This document shows positions 44,507 through 54,110 of a stretch of DNA of 64,000 bases, piece after piece. The stretch comes from VXNE01 sp965208745 (GTDB taxonomy: Bacteria; Pseudomonadota; Gammaproteobacteria; Pseudomonadales; Azotimanducaceae). Under the pieces are notes generated by a model, which saw only the letters and a list, made by a program, of their open reading frames with translations, was not told where the DNA came from and did not search any database. Made by a program: the position numbers and the translations under genes. The stretch's first letter is position 1. Every line of letters starts with the position of its first letter. Location of the stretch: assembly GCA_965208745.1 (NCBI GenBank), contig CBDBPN010000004.1, positions 2,666,001-2,730,000 of the forward strand. The letters run 5' to 3'.

Positions 44507-46633
44507 ATGCACCGGACGAGCTGGCTGGCGCTCTGCGCCTGGAGTTTCGTGGGCGCGAGCGCAGTATCCGCGCGCGCCGTCGACGACGCCGCCATCGCGG
44601 ACGTGGGCAACACCGCCGAGTGGCTCACCTACGGTCGCAACCACAACGAGCAGCGTTTCGCCCCGCTCGACCGGATCGACAGTGAAAACGTCGGTCGACT
44701 GAAACTCGACTGGTACCTGGACGTGCCGGACGCCGTGGGGCTCGTCTCGACGCCGCTGGTGGCCGACGGCGTCATGTACTTCGTCGGCTCGCGCAACATC
44801 GCGCGCGCCGTGGACGCGGTGACCGGCGAACTGCTTTGGACCCATGACCCGCAGGTGACGAGACACGCGGCACACCGCATGCGTATCGCGTTCGTGCACG
44901 GCAGCCGGGGCATGGCGATGTGGGGGGACAAGGTCCATTTCGCCACCATCGACGGGCGGCTGATCGCCCTCGACGCGGGGACCGGAGAACACGTGTGGAC
45001 GGCGACCACGATCGATCCCTCCAAGGCGATGTACATCACCGGCGCGCCGAAGGCGTTCCGGGGCAAGGTGCTGATCGGCAACGGGGGTACGGAGCACGGT
45101 CCCGCGCGCGGCTACGTCACCGCCTACGACGCGGAGACGGGGAAGCGGGTCTGGCGCTTCTACATCGTGCCGGGCAACCCCGCCGACGGGTTCGAGAACG
45201 CGGCGATGGAGATGGCGGCGAAGACCTGGACGGGCGAGTGGTGGAACGTGGGCGGGGGCGGCAACTCCTGGCACGGACTGACCTACGACCCCGAGTTCAA
45301 CGCGGTCTACATCGGGACCGGCAACGGGTCGCCGTGGAACCAGAAGATCCGCAGCCCCGGCGGTGGCGACAACCTGTTCCTCTGCTCGGTGCTGGCCCTC
45401 GATGCGGACACGGGCGAGTACCGCTGGCACTACCAGACGACGCCGGGCGAGACGTGGGACTACAACTCCAACATGGACATCGTGCTGGCGGATCTCCGGA
45501 TCGACGGGCGCGACGTGAAGGCGCTGATGCACGCGCCGAAGAACGGCTTCTTCTACGTGATCGACCGCAGCGACGGGAAGCTGATCTCGGCGGAGCCGAT
45601 CGCGGAGGTGAACTGGGCAAGCCACGTCGACCTCGAGACGGGACGTCCCGTGGAGATGCCCGGCGTGCGCTACCCGGACGGCAGTCCGGTGCACATCACG
45701 CCCGGGCCGCTCGGTGCGCACAACTGGCCGCCGATGTCCTACAACCCGCAGCATGGCCTCGTCTACATCCCCACCGTCCACGAGACGTACACCTTCTCCG
45801 ACGAGGGGATCGACACCGCGCTCTGGAAGTCTCCGAACTGGCAGGCGCCGGTGCCCAGGGAGGGCCTCGGCGTGGTGAGTCTCCTCGTCGAACCGGCTCC
45901 GGGGAAACCGAAGGGCACGCTGCAGGCGTGGGACCCGGTGCGCCAGGAACGGGTGTGGGAAGTGCCGTTGGAGATCTCGTGGAACCCCGGCACGCTGACG
46001 ACCGCGGGGGACCTCGTCTTCCAGGGTACGCCCCAGGGTGAGCTGGTCGCGTATCACGCGGCGACCGGGGACGTCCTGTGGCGGCAGCCCGTGGGGTCCG
46101 GGGTCGCGGCGCCGCCGATCACGTACGCGATCGGCGGGCGCCAGTACGTCGCACTCCTGGTCGGGTGGGGTTCGGTGTACGCGGCCAGCGGTACGAACGA
46201 CAGCTACGGGCTCGGCTGGGCCTACGGCGTTCACCCGCGGCGGTTGCTGGCGTTCTCGCTGGAGGGTGAGGCCGAGATGCCGGCCTCGCCGCCGCCCGCA
46301 CCGCCGGTACCCCTCGAGGATCCCGCCTTCGAGATCGACGACGACATGGCCCTGTATGGCGCGGAGGTGTACGCCAATTGCCTCATCTGCCATGGACTGG
46401 AGGGCATTTCGGGAGGGATGGCGCCTGACCTGCGCGCGTCGCCCATCATGCTCTCCGACGGCGCGTTCGAGGAGGTCGTGCGGGAGGGCACGCTGCTGGA
46501 GAATGGCATGCCGGGCTTCCCGAGTCTCTCGGACGGGCACCTCGACGCGCTCAAGCACTACATCCGTCAGCGGGCGCGGGTGGGACTCGGTCTCATCGAG
46601 GCGCCGTCGGTGGGCCCGATGCGAGGGCCGTAG
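44507..46633 (+). CDS. PQQ-dependent dehydrogenase with C-terminal cytochrome c
   Basis: A 708-residue periplasmic quinohaemoprotein oxidising an alcohol or sugar-derived substrate. Signal peptide 1-24. Propeller residues 35-585 include the expected Glu in GNGGTEHG, Asn in IGTGNGSPWN and the catalytic Asp318 in ETWDYNSN. The residue two places after the Asp is Asn, not the Asp seen in lanthanide-dependent enzymes, so calcium is the likely metal. The vicinal Cys-Cys pair of many alcohol dehydrogenases is absent. The C-terminal cytochrome domain has CLICH (Cys625, Cys628, His629) and probably Met in NGMPGF. It precedes the lacI gene and may belong to the sugar locus. Confidence 0.88.
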   Translation: MHRTSWLALCAWSFVGASAVSARAVDDAAIADVGNTAEWLTYGRNHNEQRFAPLDRIDSENVGRLKLDWYLDVPDAVGLVSTPLVADGVMYFVGSRNIARAVDAVTGELLWTHDPQVTRHAAHRMRIAFVHGSRGMAMWGDKVHFATIDGRLIALDAGTGEHVWTATTIDPSKAMYITGAPKAFRGKVLIGNGGTEHGPARGYVTAYDAETGKRVWRFYIVPGNPADGFENAAMEMAAKTWTGEWWNVGGGGNSWHGLTYDPEFNAVYIGTGNGSPWNQKIRSPGGGDNLFLCSVLALDADTGEYRWHYQTTPGETWDYNSNMDIVLADLRIDGRDVKALMHAPKNGFFYVIDRSDGKLISAEPIAEVNWASHVDLETGRPVEMPGVRYPDGSPVHITPGPLGAHNWPPMSYNPQHGLVYIPTVHETYTFSDEGIDTALWKSPNWQAPVPREGLGVVSLLVEPAPGKPKGTLQAWDPVRQERVWEVPLEISWNPGTLTTAGDLVFQGTPQGELVAYHAATGDVLWRQPVGSGVAAPPITYAIGGRQYVALLVGWGSVYAASGTNDSYGLGWAYGVHPRRLLAFSLEGEAEMPASPPPAPPVPLEDPAFEIDDDMALYGAEVYANCLICHGLEGISGGMAPDLRASPIMLSDGAFEEVVREGTLLENGMPGFPSLSDGHLDALKHYIRQRARVGLGLIEAPSVGPMRGP

Positions 46634-46713
46634 GACGGGACGGGCACTTCCTGCCGGATGCCGACCGTCGCTTGGACGTAGAATGGCCGGTGGCGTCTCG
46701 ATCCGGGGATTCG

Positions 46714-47763
46714 ATGCCAGCACCACGAAGCACGCGGTCGGGCAAGGTCACCATCTTCGACGTGGCCGCCCGCGCCGGCGTGTCCATCAAGACCGTCTCG
46801 CGGGTGGTCAACGACGAGGCCAACGTGCGCGAGCGGACGCGCGAGAAGGTGCTGGCCGCGGTCCGCGCGCTGCGCTACAAACCCAACGCCGCGGCCCGGG
46901 CGCTGTCCGGCAACCGGTCGCGGGTGGTCGGCCTCGTCTATGAGAACGCCCGGGAGTTCGGGTACACGCAAGACGTGCTGAACGGCGCGCTGGCGGCCTG
47001 CGAGGCGCGCGGGTACGCGCTGCTGCTCTGCCCGCTGAGGTTGCCGAACCCGGACATCGTGGAGCGTGTGCGGGACTTTGCGGCCGATGCGCGGGTGGAG
47101 GGGATCGTGCTGCCGGCGCCCATCGGCGACGTGCCGGAAGTCACGGGACTGCTGTCGGGACTCCGTATCCCGTTCGCGGCGATCGCGCCGAGACAGCCGC
47201 TGCGGGAAGAGATCAACGTCGCCTGCGGCGATCGCGAGGCGACGCTGGCGCTGACCGAGTACCTGATCCGCCAGGGGCACCGCCGCATCGGCTTCATCCG
47301 CGGTCACCCGGACCATGGCGCGAGCGCCGAGCGGTTCGCCGGCTATCGCGAAGCGCTGGAGGCGCAGGGGGTGACGTTTTCGCCAGGGCTCGTGCGGCAG
47401 GGCTACTTCGACTTCGCGTCGGGCAAGGAGGCTGCGGGAGCCTTGCTTGGTCTTGCGGCGCCCCCCACCGCCATCATCGCGAGCAACGACGAAATGGCGG
47501 CGGGCGTGCTCTTCGAGGCGCGGGAGCGGGGCCTGGCCGTGCCTGAGGATATCTCCATCACGGGCTTCGACGACACCCAGATCGCCTCACGCGTATGGCC
47601 GCCGCTGACCACGGCGCGCCAGCCCATCGCCGGCATGGCCGAGACCGCGACGACGTTGCTCATCGACCGGCTGAACGGTGCGCCGGCGGAGTCTCCGGAG
47701 CGCCCGTTTGAGTGCGAACTCGTCATCCGGGAGTCCACGGGCGTGCGTGTCGCGGAACGTTGA
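46714..47763 (+). CDS. LacI-family transcriptional regulator
   Basis: A repressor-type regulator of about 349 residues. The N-terminal helix-turn-helix is VTIFDVAARAGVSIKTVSRV followed by the hinge helix region NAAARALSGNRSRVVGLVYE. The periplasmic-binding-protein-like effector domain has GHRRIGFIRG, ERFAGYREAL, AIIASNDEMAAGVL and ISITGFDDTQIASRV. ATG 46714 is chosen, as the motif begins soon after; an upstream in-frame ATG at 46672 is possible. Palindromic operator-like sites lie over its own stop codon and before the TonB receptor gene, so it probably controls the hydrolase, receptor and halogenase genes in response to a sugar. Confidence 0.92.
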   Translation: MPAPRSTRSGKVTIFDVAARAGVSIKTVSRVVNDEANVRERTREKVLAAVRALRYKPNAAARALSGNRSRVVGLVYENAREFGYTQDVLNGALAACEARGYALLLCPLRLPNPDIVERVRDFAADARVEGIVLPAPIGDVPEVTGLLSGLRIPFAAIAPRQPLREEINVACGDREATLALTEYLIRQGHRRIGFIRGHPDHGASAERFAGYREALEAQGVTFSPGLVRQGYFDFASGKEAAGALLGLAAPPTAIIASNDEMAAGVLFEARERGLAVPEDISITGFDDTQIASRVWPPLTTARQPIAGMAETATTLLIDRLNGAPAESPERPFECELVIRESTGVRVAER

Positions 47764-47777
47764 CAGCGCTGTCAACG
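47758..47777. promoter_or_regulatory. LacI-type operator palindrome before the hydrolase gene
   Basis: A perfect 20-base palindrome with core TTGACAGCGCTGTCAA. It overlaps the lacI stop codon and ends 20 bases before the hydrolase ORF. The central CG-flanked symmetry and TGACAGCGCTGTCA form fit LacI-family operators. A shorter form of the same core recurs at 50928-50939. Confidence 0.75.
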
Positions 47778-47796
47778 GGTTGGTAGAAAGACGCCG

Positions 47797-49152
47797 ATGG
47801 AAGACGCGGTTGGAACCCATGCGTCGGTTGTCCCCGGCTGGACGATGGGGGCGATGCGGGTGCGGTCCCGCGTGGGATGGATGTTGCTGGGCTTGGCGAT
47901 CCTCGGTGGATCGGCCGCGCGCGCCGGGGAGGAGTCGCCCGTGCGGGTCGAAGTACTGGGTGGCCCCGGCGCCTATGCCCTTTTTCGGGGCGGTCAGCCC
48001 TACGTCGTCAGGGGCGCGGGGGTCGCCGACGCTGCCGATCTCGCGTCCCTGGCGCGCCATGGCGGCAACTCGGTCCGCACCTGGGCCGTGGGCGACGGCA
48101 GCATCCTCGACCGCGCGCACGAACTGGGACTGACCGTCGCGCTGTGCCTGGACCTCGCGCGGGAACGCCACGGCTTCGACTACGACGACACGGAAGCCGT
48201 CACGCGACAGTTCGAGCGGGCACGGGCCACCGTGCTCGCACATCGCGACCACCCGGCCCTGCTGTTCTGGATCATCGGCAACGAACTCAACCACGACTTC
48301 ACCAACCCCCGTGTGTACGACGCGGTCAACGACATCTCGAGGATGATCCACCGCCTCGACCCCAATCATCCGACCACCACCACGACCGCCGGCATCAGCC
48401 CGACGCTCGCGCGCGTCCTTGAGGCGCGCGCGCCGGACATCGACTTCCTGAGCGTGCAGGTCTATGGCGGGTTGACGGGCCTGCCGGAGGCGCTGCGGGA
48501 GGCGTCGGTCGAGTGGCCGGTCATGGTCACCGAGTGGGGCACGGTCGGTCATTGGGAGGTGCCCCGCGCCTTTTGGGGCGCGCCCATCGAACCGACCAGC
48601 ACGGTCAAGGCGGGGCGCTATCTCAAGGGTCACGCAGAGGTGATCGCGCCGACGCGGGGGCGGTTCATCGGAGACTACACCTTCCTGTGGGGTCAGAAAC
48701 AGGAACGCACTCCCACCTGGTACGGGGTGTTCACGGAGGACGGGCGGCGTACCGAGGCGGTGGACGTGATGCAATACGTCTGGACGGGCGAGTGGCCGTC
48801 CAACCGGGCGCCGCAACTGCTCGACCTCACGCTCGACGGCCGGCGCGCGACGGAGCACGTGCGGCTCGTGGCGGGTGCGCAGTACGAAGCGGTCGTCGCG
48901 GCACGCGATCCGGAGGGCGACCCGCTGGCCTACGAGTGGGTGCTGATGCACGAGAGCCGGGCGACGCAGTCGGGCGGCGACGCGGAGACGATCCCGGATC
49001 GAGTGCCGCTGGCAGGCTCGCGCCGCGACGCCGCAGCGATCGATCTGCGGACGCCGGCGGAGCCGGGCGCATACCGGCTGTTCGTCTACGTGGGCGACGG
49101 CCGGGGCGCCGTCGCGCACGCCAACCTGCCGTTCCTGGTCGTCGGGGGCTGA
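47797..49152 (+). CDS. TIM-barrel glycoside hydrolase (GH2/GH5-like clan A)
   Basis: A 451-residue exported hydrolase. The likely signal peptide starts at Met20 (ATG 47854: MRVRSRVGWMLLGLAILGGS), so the true start may be there rather than 47797. The barrel carries clan-A catalytic residues: acid/base Glu163 in FWIIGNELNHD and nucleophile Glu246 in MVTEWGTVGHW. The strand pattern (GGNSVRTWAVGD, AHELGLTVALCLDL) resembles the GH2 TIM-barrel domain without the usual N-terminal sandwich domains. A C-terminal Ig-like domain (about 335-451) with YEAVVAARDPEGDPLAYEWV follows. It is 8 bases from the GH3 gene, so both probably act on the same beta-glycan. Confidence 0.78.
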   Translation: MEDAVGTHASVVPGWTMGAMRVRSRVGWMLLGLAILGGSAARAGEESPVRVEVLGGPGAYALFRGGQPYVVRGAGVADAADLASLARHGGNSVRTWAVGDGSILDRAHELGLTVALCLDLARERHGFDYDDTEAVTRQFERARATVLAHRDHPALLFWIIGNELNHDFTNPRVYDAVNDISRMIHRLDPNHPTTTTTAGISPTLARVLEARAPDIDFLSVQVYGGLTGLPEALREASVEWPVMVTEWGTVGHWEVPRAFWGAPIEPTSTVKAGRYLKGHAEVIAPTRGRFIGDYTFLWGQKQERTPTWYGVFTEDGRRTEAVDVMQYVWTGEWPSNRAPQLLDLTLDGRRATEHVRLVAGAQYEAVVAARDPEGDPLAYEWVLMHESRATQSGGDAETIPDRVPLAGSRRDAAAIDLRTPAEPGAYRLFVYVGDGRGAVAHANLPFLVVGG

Positions 49153-49160
49153 GCCTCGCG

Positions 49161-50963
49161 ATGCCGGACGCCCGCCGGGAGGCCGCGGTCGATGCTTGGC
49201 TGGCGCGCCTGAACCTGCGCCAGAAGATCGGCCAGATGACCATGGCCGAGCGCAGCTCGGTGACTCCCGACGACGTGAAGCGACATGCGCTCGGCGCGAT
49301 GCTCTCCGGCGGCGGCTCGCATCCCGGAGGCAACGCGCCGGCGGACTGGGTGCGCATGAACGACGCGTTCTGGCAGGCCGCGGTCGGCGACGACGACAGC
49401 CTCGGCATCCCCATCCTGTTCGGGTGCGATGCGGTGCACGGCAACAACAACGTCGCCGGCGCGACGATCCTGCCGCACAACATCGGCCTGGGGGCGGCTG
49501 GCGATGCGGAACTGGTTGCCGAGGCCGCCCGCGTCACGGCACGGGAGATGCTGGCAAGCGGCCTCGACTGGAACTTCGCGCCGATGCTGGCGGTGGTGCA
49601 GGACTGCCGGTGGGGGCGCACCTACGAGAGCTACGGCAACGACCCGTGCCGCGCGGGCCGGTTCGGACGCCGCTACGTCGAGGCGTTGCAGGGAGAGGGC
49701 ATCGTCGCCTGCGTGAAGCACTGGGTCGGCGACGGCGGCACCGGCCACGGCATCGACCAGGGCGAGACCACCCTGTCCTGGGAGGAACTCGAGGCGACGC
49801 ATGTCGCGCCGTATTACCCGGCCTTCGAAGCCGGCGTCATGACGGTCATGGTGTCGTTCAACAGTTGGAACGGCGAGAAGTGTCACGGCAGCCGCTTCCT
49901 GGTCACCGAGGTCCTCAAGGGAAGGCTCGGCTTCGACGGACTCGTGGTCTCCGACTGGGACGGGATCGACCTCCTGCACGAGGATTACGCGACCGCCGTG
50001 CGCCTGTCGGTGAACGCCGGATTGGACATGTTCATGGTTCCGGAGCGGTGGCGGAAGTTCATCGACATTCTGGAAGCGGAGGTCCACGGGGGCGGAGTCA
50101 GTCCGGCGCGGATCGACGACGCCGTGCGCCGCATCCTGCGCACCAAGCTGCGCAGTGGGGTCTTCGACCTGCCAAGGCCTGCTCGCCGGCCCGGGGTGGA
50201 GGTTGCCCGCACGGGGTGCGACGCGCACCGGGAGGTCGCCCGGCGCGCTGTGCGCCGCTCGCTCGTGCTGCTGAAGAACGCCGGGGACCTGCTGCCCCTC
50301 GATCCCGCGTCGCGGATCCTGGTCGCCGGCAAGAGCGCCCATGATCTCGGCCACCAGTGCGGTGGCTGGACGTTGAGCTGGCAGGGGGAACACGGCAACG
50401 ACACGATCGCGGGGACGACGGTGTGGCAGGGCATCCGCGCGCTGGCCCCGCATGCGCGCTTGAGCGAAGACGGTGGCGACGCGGACCCTGACCTGGACGA
50501 CGTGGCGGTGGTGGTGGTGGGCGAGACGGCCTACGCCGAGGGTTTCGGAGACATCAGGTCCGGCGACGAAATGCTCGTGGAGGCGGGGTCGGCGGTGGAC
50601 GGTCTCATGAATCCCCTGGAACCGTATGCGCGCTCCCAGGTCCTGGCCGAGGTGCACCCGGAAGACCTGGCGTGCATTCGGCGCATCGCCGCGCGCGGCG
50701 TGCCGGTCGTCGCCGTGCTGATCTCGGGCCGGCCCCTGGTCGTGGAGGAGGAAATGGCCGCTTCCACCGCGTTCGTGGCGGCCTGGCTGCCGGGCAGCGA
50801 AGGCCTGGGCGTCGGTGAGGTGCTGCTCGGTCGGGAAGACTTCGCCGGACGGCTTCCGTTGCCATGGCCCGGCGCCGCGGGCGAAGCGCCGCGGTTCCCG
50901 GCCGGATTCGGGTTGGACTACGGGTTTGACAGCGCTGTCGCCATGGCCTATAAGCGGCAATGA
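49161..50963 (+). CDS. Glycoside hydrolase family 3 beta-glucosidase
   Basis: A 600-residue two-domain GH3 enzyme. The N-terminal barrel has RLNLRQKIGQMTMAERSS, IPILFGCDAVHGNNNVAGAT, DCRWGRTYESYGNDP, VKHWVGDGGTGHGIDQGE and the nucleophile Asp265 in LVVSDWDGIDLLH. The C-terminal sandwich domain starts near residue 355 (RRSLVLLKNAGDLLPLDP). No signal peptide is visible from ATG 49161, so it may be cytoplasmic, cleaving short beta-glucosides after uptake. Two operator-like palindromes lie at its 3' end, before the TonB receptor gene. Confidence 0.9.
   Translation: MPDARREAAVDAWLARLNLRQKIGQMTMAERSSVTPDDVKRHALGAMLSGGGSHPGGNAPADWVRMNDAFWQAAVGDDDSLGIPILFGCDAVHGNNNVAGATILPHNIGLGAAGDAELVAEAARVTAREMLASGLDWNFAPMLAVVQDCRWGRTYESYGNDPCRAGRFGRRYVEALQGEGIVACVKHWVGDGGTGHGIDQGETTLSWEELEATHVAPYYPAFEAGVMTVMVSFNSWNGEKCHGSRFLVTEVLKGRLGFDGLVVSDWDGIDLLHEDYATAVRLSVNAGLDMFMVPERWRKFIDILEAEVHGGGVSPARIDDAVRRILRTKLRSGVFDLPRPARRPGVEVARTGCDAHREVARRAVRRSLVLLKNAGDLLPLDPASRILVAGKSAHDLGHQCGGWTLSWQGEHGNDTIAGTTVWQGIRALAPHARLSEDGGDADPDLDDVAVVVVGETAYAEGFGDIRSGDEMLVEAGSAVDGLMNPLEPYARSQVLAEVHPEDLACIRRIAARGVPVVAVLISGRPLVVEEEMAASTAFVAAWLPGSEGLGVGEVLLGREDFAGRLPLPWPGAAGEAPRFPAGFGLDYGFDSAVAMAYKRQ
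50928..50939. promoter_or_regulatory. LacI-type operator core in the GH3 3' end
   Basis: GACAGCGCTGTC, a 12-base perfect palindrome preceded by TT, repeats the core of the site at 47758-47777. Its centre is 34 bases from the centre of the next site (50961-50974), about three helical turns. Confidence 0.55.
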
Positions 50964-50974
50964 CAACGTTATCA
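50961..50974. promoter_or_regulatory. LacI-type operator before the TonB receptor gene
   Basis: TGACAACGTTATCA is a near-perfect palindrome with the AACGTT centre typical of LacI-family operators. It overlaps the stop codon of the GH3 gene and lies 85 bases before the receptor start at 51059. Confidence 0.65.
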
Positions 50975-51058
50975 TCTTCAGGTCGGGGGACGGAGGATTC
51001 CAGGATTCCGCGTCCCTCGCACCGGCGATGGCTGATCGACTGGAGAGGGACCGCAAGC

Positions 51059-54028
51059 ATGCCTGCCGAGATTTTCCGGAAGTCACCGCTCGCCGCGGCG
51101 ATATCGCTCGCACTCGCCGGCGGCGCGCAGGGGGAGGAGCAGCCGCAGCCCGGCTCCGCCGCCCAGTCGACCGCCCTCGAGGAGATCGTGGTGGTGGGCA
51201 TCCGCCAGAGCCTCAAGCGCTCCATGGATCTCAAGCGCAACCGGGACGGCGTGGTGGACGCCATCACGGCGGAAGACATCGGCGACTTTCCCGACAGCAA
51301 CCTGGCGGAATCCCTGCAACGCATCACCGGCGTGTCCATTGACCGGGAACGCGGCGAAGGCGCGCGCGTGACCGTCCGGGGCTTCGGTCCCGACTTCAAC
51401 CTGGTGCTGCTCAACGGCCGCCAGATGCCGACGACGAGCGGGCTCGGCAGGTCGTTCGACTTTGGCGACCTGGCATCCGAGGGCATCAGCGCCGTGGAGG
51501 TCTACAAGAGCGGCCAGGCGAACGTCCCGACCGGCGGGATCGGCTCGACCATCAACATCCGCACGACCCGGCCCCTCGATGCGCCGGGGCCGGCGTTCAC
51601 GGCCGCCGTCAGCGGCCTGAACGACACCTCGACCGAGCGGGGCGACGAGTTCACCCCGGAGGTGTCGGCGCTCTTCTCGAACACGTTCGCGGACGACACC
51701 GTCGGCATCGCCCTCTCCGCCGTGCGCCAGGACCGCAACAACGGCGCCAACACCGCGAGCGTCGGCGGGTGGCGCACCTTCCCCGGCGAAGTGGACAACT
51801 GTTGGTGCGGCGTCGGTCCCTCGGAGTGGGGCGGCATTCCTCCGGCGGGCGACCCCAACCAGCAGAACCGTCCGGGCGCGGGCGACCTCTATTCCGTACC
51901 CCAGAGCATCGGTTACGAACTCGCGGAGTACGAACGCGTACGCACGAACGGCCAGCTCACCCTGCAGTGGGAGCCCACCCCGGGCTTCGTCGCGACGCTG
52001 GACTACACCTACTCGGAGGTGGAGCTCGAGCGGACGTACAACAACCTTTCGGCGTGGTTCAACTTCGGCGGCCAGGAGACGGTCTGGACGGACGGTCCTC
52101 AGGCGTCGCCGCTCGTGTACACGGAGAACTCCGCCAACAGCGACTACTCGATGGGCGCGGGACAGGATGCCTGGCAGACGGAGAACGGTTCGACCGGGCT
52201 CAACCTGACGTGGGACATGACCGACCGGATGACGCTCGAGTTCGACTACCACGATTCGGACGCGGAGCGCGCGCCGGCCAGCCGGTTCGGGGACTCCTCG
52301 CTGCTCTCCATGGCCGCGTTCAGCCGTAACAGGACCACGGGGTATTTCGGCAAGGACCTGCCGGTCCTGGAGCTGACCCTAGGCAACCCGCTGTCGCCGG
52401 ACGACATGATCGTGACGGGCAGCGTCTTCACCAACAACCTCTCGAAGATGGACATCGAGCAGACGCGGCTCGGCGGCACCTACGACTTCGACGTGGGGTT
52501 CGTCGAGAGCATCGACTTCGGCATACAGATGACCGAGGTCGACAACCGCTCCGCGGGCTCCGTGGTGCAGCGGGACGCCTGGGGCGGCGTGACGCAGCCC
52601 GGGGCGATCGCGGACCTGCTCGAACCCGCCTCCGCCCACAGCGCGTTCGACGAGCTCCCCGGCGGCGGCGACGACCGGCGCCAGGTGGATTTCTACACCT
52701 TCGACATGGCCGAGATGATCGCGCGAACCGAGGCGCTCATGGCGTCCGGCGATGCGTCCATCTTCATGTTGGCGGACATGGGCGACTGCGGGACCGGCCT
52801 GTGCACGTCCAGCCGGTTCACCAGCGACCGACGCACCACGGAAGAGTCCGAGGCGGTCTACTTCCAGGTGAACCTCGCCACGGAGTTCGGCTACATGCCC
52901 GTCGGGCTCCGGCTCGGGGCGCGCTACGAGCGCACCGACATCGCCTCGCAGGCGCTGTCTCCCGCGTACTCGGCCATCAACTGGATTGCCGGCAACGAGT
53001 TGACCGCCCTGCAGGGCGCGCCCGAATTCACGGAGCTCGAGGGCGACTACGACATCGTCCTGCCGAACATGGACTTCCGGATCGACCTGATGGACTCCCT
53101 CGTCGGGCGCATCTCGTGGAGCAGGACGATGACGCGGCCGAACTACGGGGACATCCAGGGCGGCCAGACGATCAACTCCCTCGTGCGCGTCGATGGCGGT
53201 ACCGGCAATCGCGGGAACCCCAACCTGCTGCCGTTCGAGTCCGAGAACACCGACCTGTCGCTCGAGTGGTACTACGGCGACGACAGTTACGTGGCCGTCG
53301 GGTACTTCCACAAGGACGTCGAGAATTTCATCGGCACGTCGTCGGTGGTGGAGGAGACGTTCGGGCTGCCGCATCCGGCCCTTGGACCGCTGGCCGAAGA
53401 GGCCCGCGCGGCGACCGGCAGCACGGACTCCGGGACGCTGTACTCGTGGATCCTCGAGAACCGCGCCGACGCCCCCGGCGTGGATGCCGCGAACGGGGTC
53501 ATTTCCGGCGTGGCGGGCCGCGACCCGGCATCGCCGTTCAACCTCACGGTGCCGGTCAACATCGAACAGGCCACGATGAAGGGCTGGGAGTTCGTCGTCC
53601 AGCACACGTTCGGCGAGACGGGCTTCGGGGCGATCGTCAACGCCACGATCGTGGAAGCGGACGTCGGCTACGACAACTTCAGCCTCCTGCAGCAGTTCGT
53701 GCTCACCGGCCTCTCGGACTCGGCCAACGCGATCGTCTTCTACGACAAGAACGACCTCAGCGTGCGGGTGGCCTACAACTGGCGCGACGACTTCCTGGCC
53801 GGCACCGGCCAGGCCAACGTCGGCGCCGGGCCGCCGACCCACGTGGCTTCCTACCAGCAGGTGGACCTGTCGGTGAGCTACTGGTTCAGGGACAACATGC
53901 AGGTCTACTTCGACGCGCTGAACGTGACGGACGAGACCACCCATGTCTATGGACGGGACGAAGCGCAGACGCTCTTCGCGGGGCAGGCCGGTCCGCGCTA
54001 CAACGTCGGGTTCCGGTACAAGTTCTGA
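51059..54028 (+). CDS. TonB-dependent receptor (Xanthomonas/Caulobacter type)
   Basis: A 989-residue outer-membrane receptor. From ATG 51059 (ribosome site GGAGAGGGA at 51041-51049) there is a signal peptide ending near GGAQGEE. A TonB-box-like segment (ALEEIVVVGIRQSLKRSMDL) follows, then the plug (VVDAITAEDIGDFPDSNLAE, LQRITGVSIDRERGEGARVT, GGIGSTINIRTTRPLD) and a 22-stranded barrel ending in YNVGFRYKF with a terminal Phe. The plug motifs match the TonB-Xanth-Caul family, which is linked to import of plant or algal carbohydrates. It is preceded by two LacI-type sites and followed by a strong terminator-like hairpin before the halogenase genes. Confidence 0.92.
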   Translation: MPAEIFRKSPLAAAISLALAGGAQGEEQPQPGSAAQSTALEEIVVVGIRQSLKRSMDLKRNRDGVVDAITAEDIGDFPDSNLAESLQRITGVSIDRERGEGARVTVRGFGPDFNLVLLNGRQMPTTSGLGRSFDFGDLASEGISAVEVYKSGQANVPTGGIGSTINIRTTRPLDAPGPAFTAAVSGLNDTSTERGDEFTPEVSALFSNTFADDTVGIALSAVRQDRNNGANTASVGGWRTFPGEVDNCWCGVGPSEWGGIPPAGDPNQQNRPGAGDLYSVPQSIGYELAEYERVRTNGQLTLQWEPTPGFVATLDYTYSEVELERTYNNLSAWFNFGGQETVWTDGPQASPLVYTENSANSDYSMGAGQDAWQTENGSTGLNLTWDMTDRMTLEFDYHDSDAERAPASRFGDSSLLSMAAFSRNRTTGYFGKDLPVLELTLGNPLSPDDMIVTGSVFTNNLSKMDIEQTRLGGTYDFDVGFVESIDFGIQMTEVDNRSAGSVVQRDAWGGVTQPGAIADLLEPASAHSAFDELPGGGDDRRQVDFYTFDMAEMIARTEALMASGDASIFMLADMGDCGTGLCTSSRFTSDRRTTEESEAVYFQVNLATEFGYMPVGLRLGARYERTDIASQALSPAYSAINWIAGNELTALQGAPEFTELEGDYDIVLPNMDFRIDLMDSLVGRISWSRTMTRPNYGDIQGGQTINSLVRVDGGTGNRGNPNLLPFESENTDLSLEWYYGDDSYVAVGYFHKDVENFIGTSSVVEETFGLPHPALGPLAEEARAATGSTDSGTLYSWILENRADAPGVDAANGVISGVAGRDPASPFNLTVPVNIEQATMKGWEFVVQHTFGETGFGAIVNATIVEADVGYDNFSLLQQFVLTGLSDSANAIVFYDKNDLSVRVAYNWRDDFLAGTGQANVGAGPPTHVASYQQVDLSVSYWFRDNMQVYFDALNVTDETTHVYGRDEAQTLFAGQAGPRYNVGFRYKF

Positions 54029-54041
54029 CCGGTGACACAGG

Positions 54042-54072
54042 CCGGCCGCGCCTTGGCGCGGTCCGGTTTCTG
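54042..54072 (+). terminator. strong hairpin with T-rich tail after the TonB receptor gene
   Basis: CCGGCCGCGC, loop CTTG, then GCGCGGTCCGG with one bulge, followed by TTTCTGT. It starts 14 bases after the receptor stop. It is a good intrinsic terminator candidate, so the halogenase genes downstream may depend on readthrough or their own promoter. Confidence 0.6.
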
Positions 54073-54110
54073 TATCATCGCCGGGATTCGCTCGACACGG
54101 GCGGAGGGCG

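Noticed and set aside
45458..45466. Lanthanide-type metal signature in the PQQ dehydrogenase
   Set aside because: The position two residues after the catalytic Asp is Asn, not Asp.
44359..46726. Upstream extension of the CoA-transferase frame to 46726
   Set aside because: That part is antisense to the PQQ dehydrogenase; the family N-terminus begins at ATG 44356.
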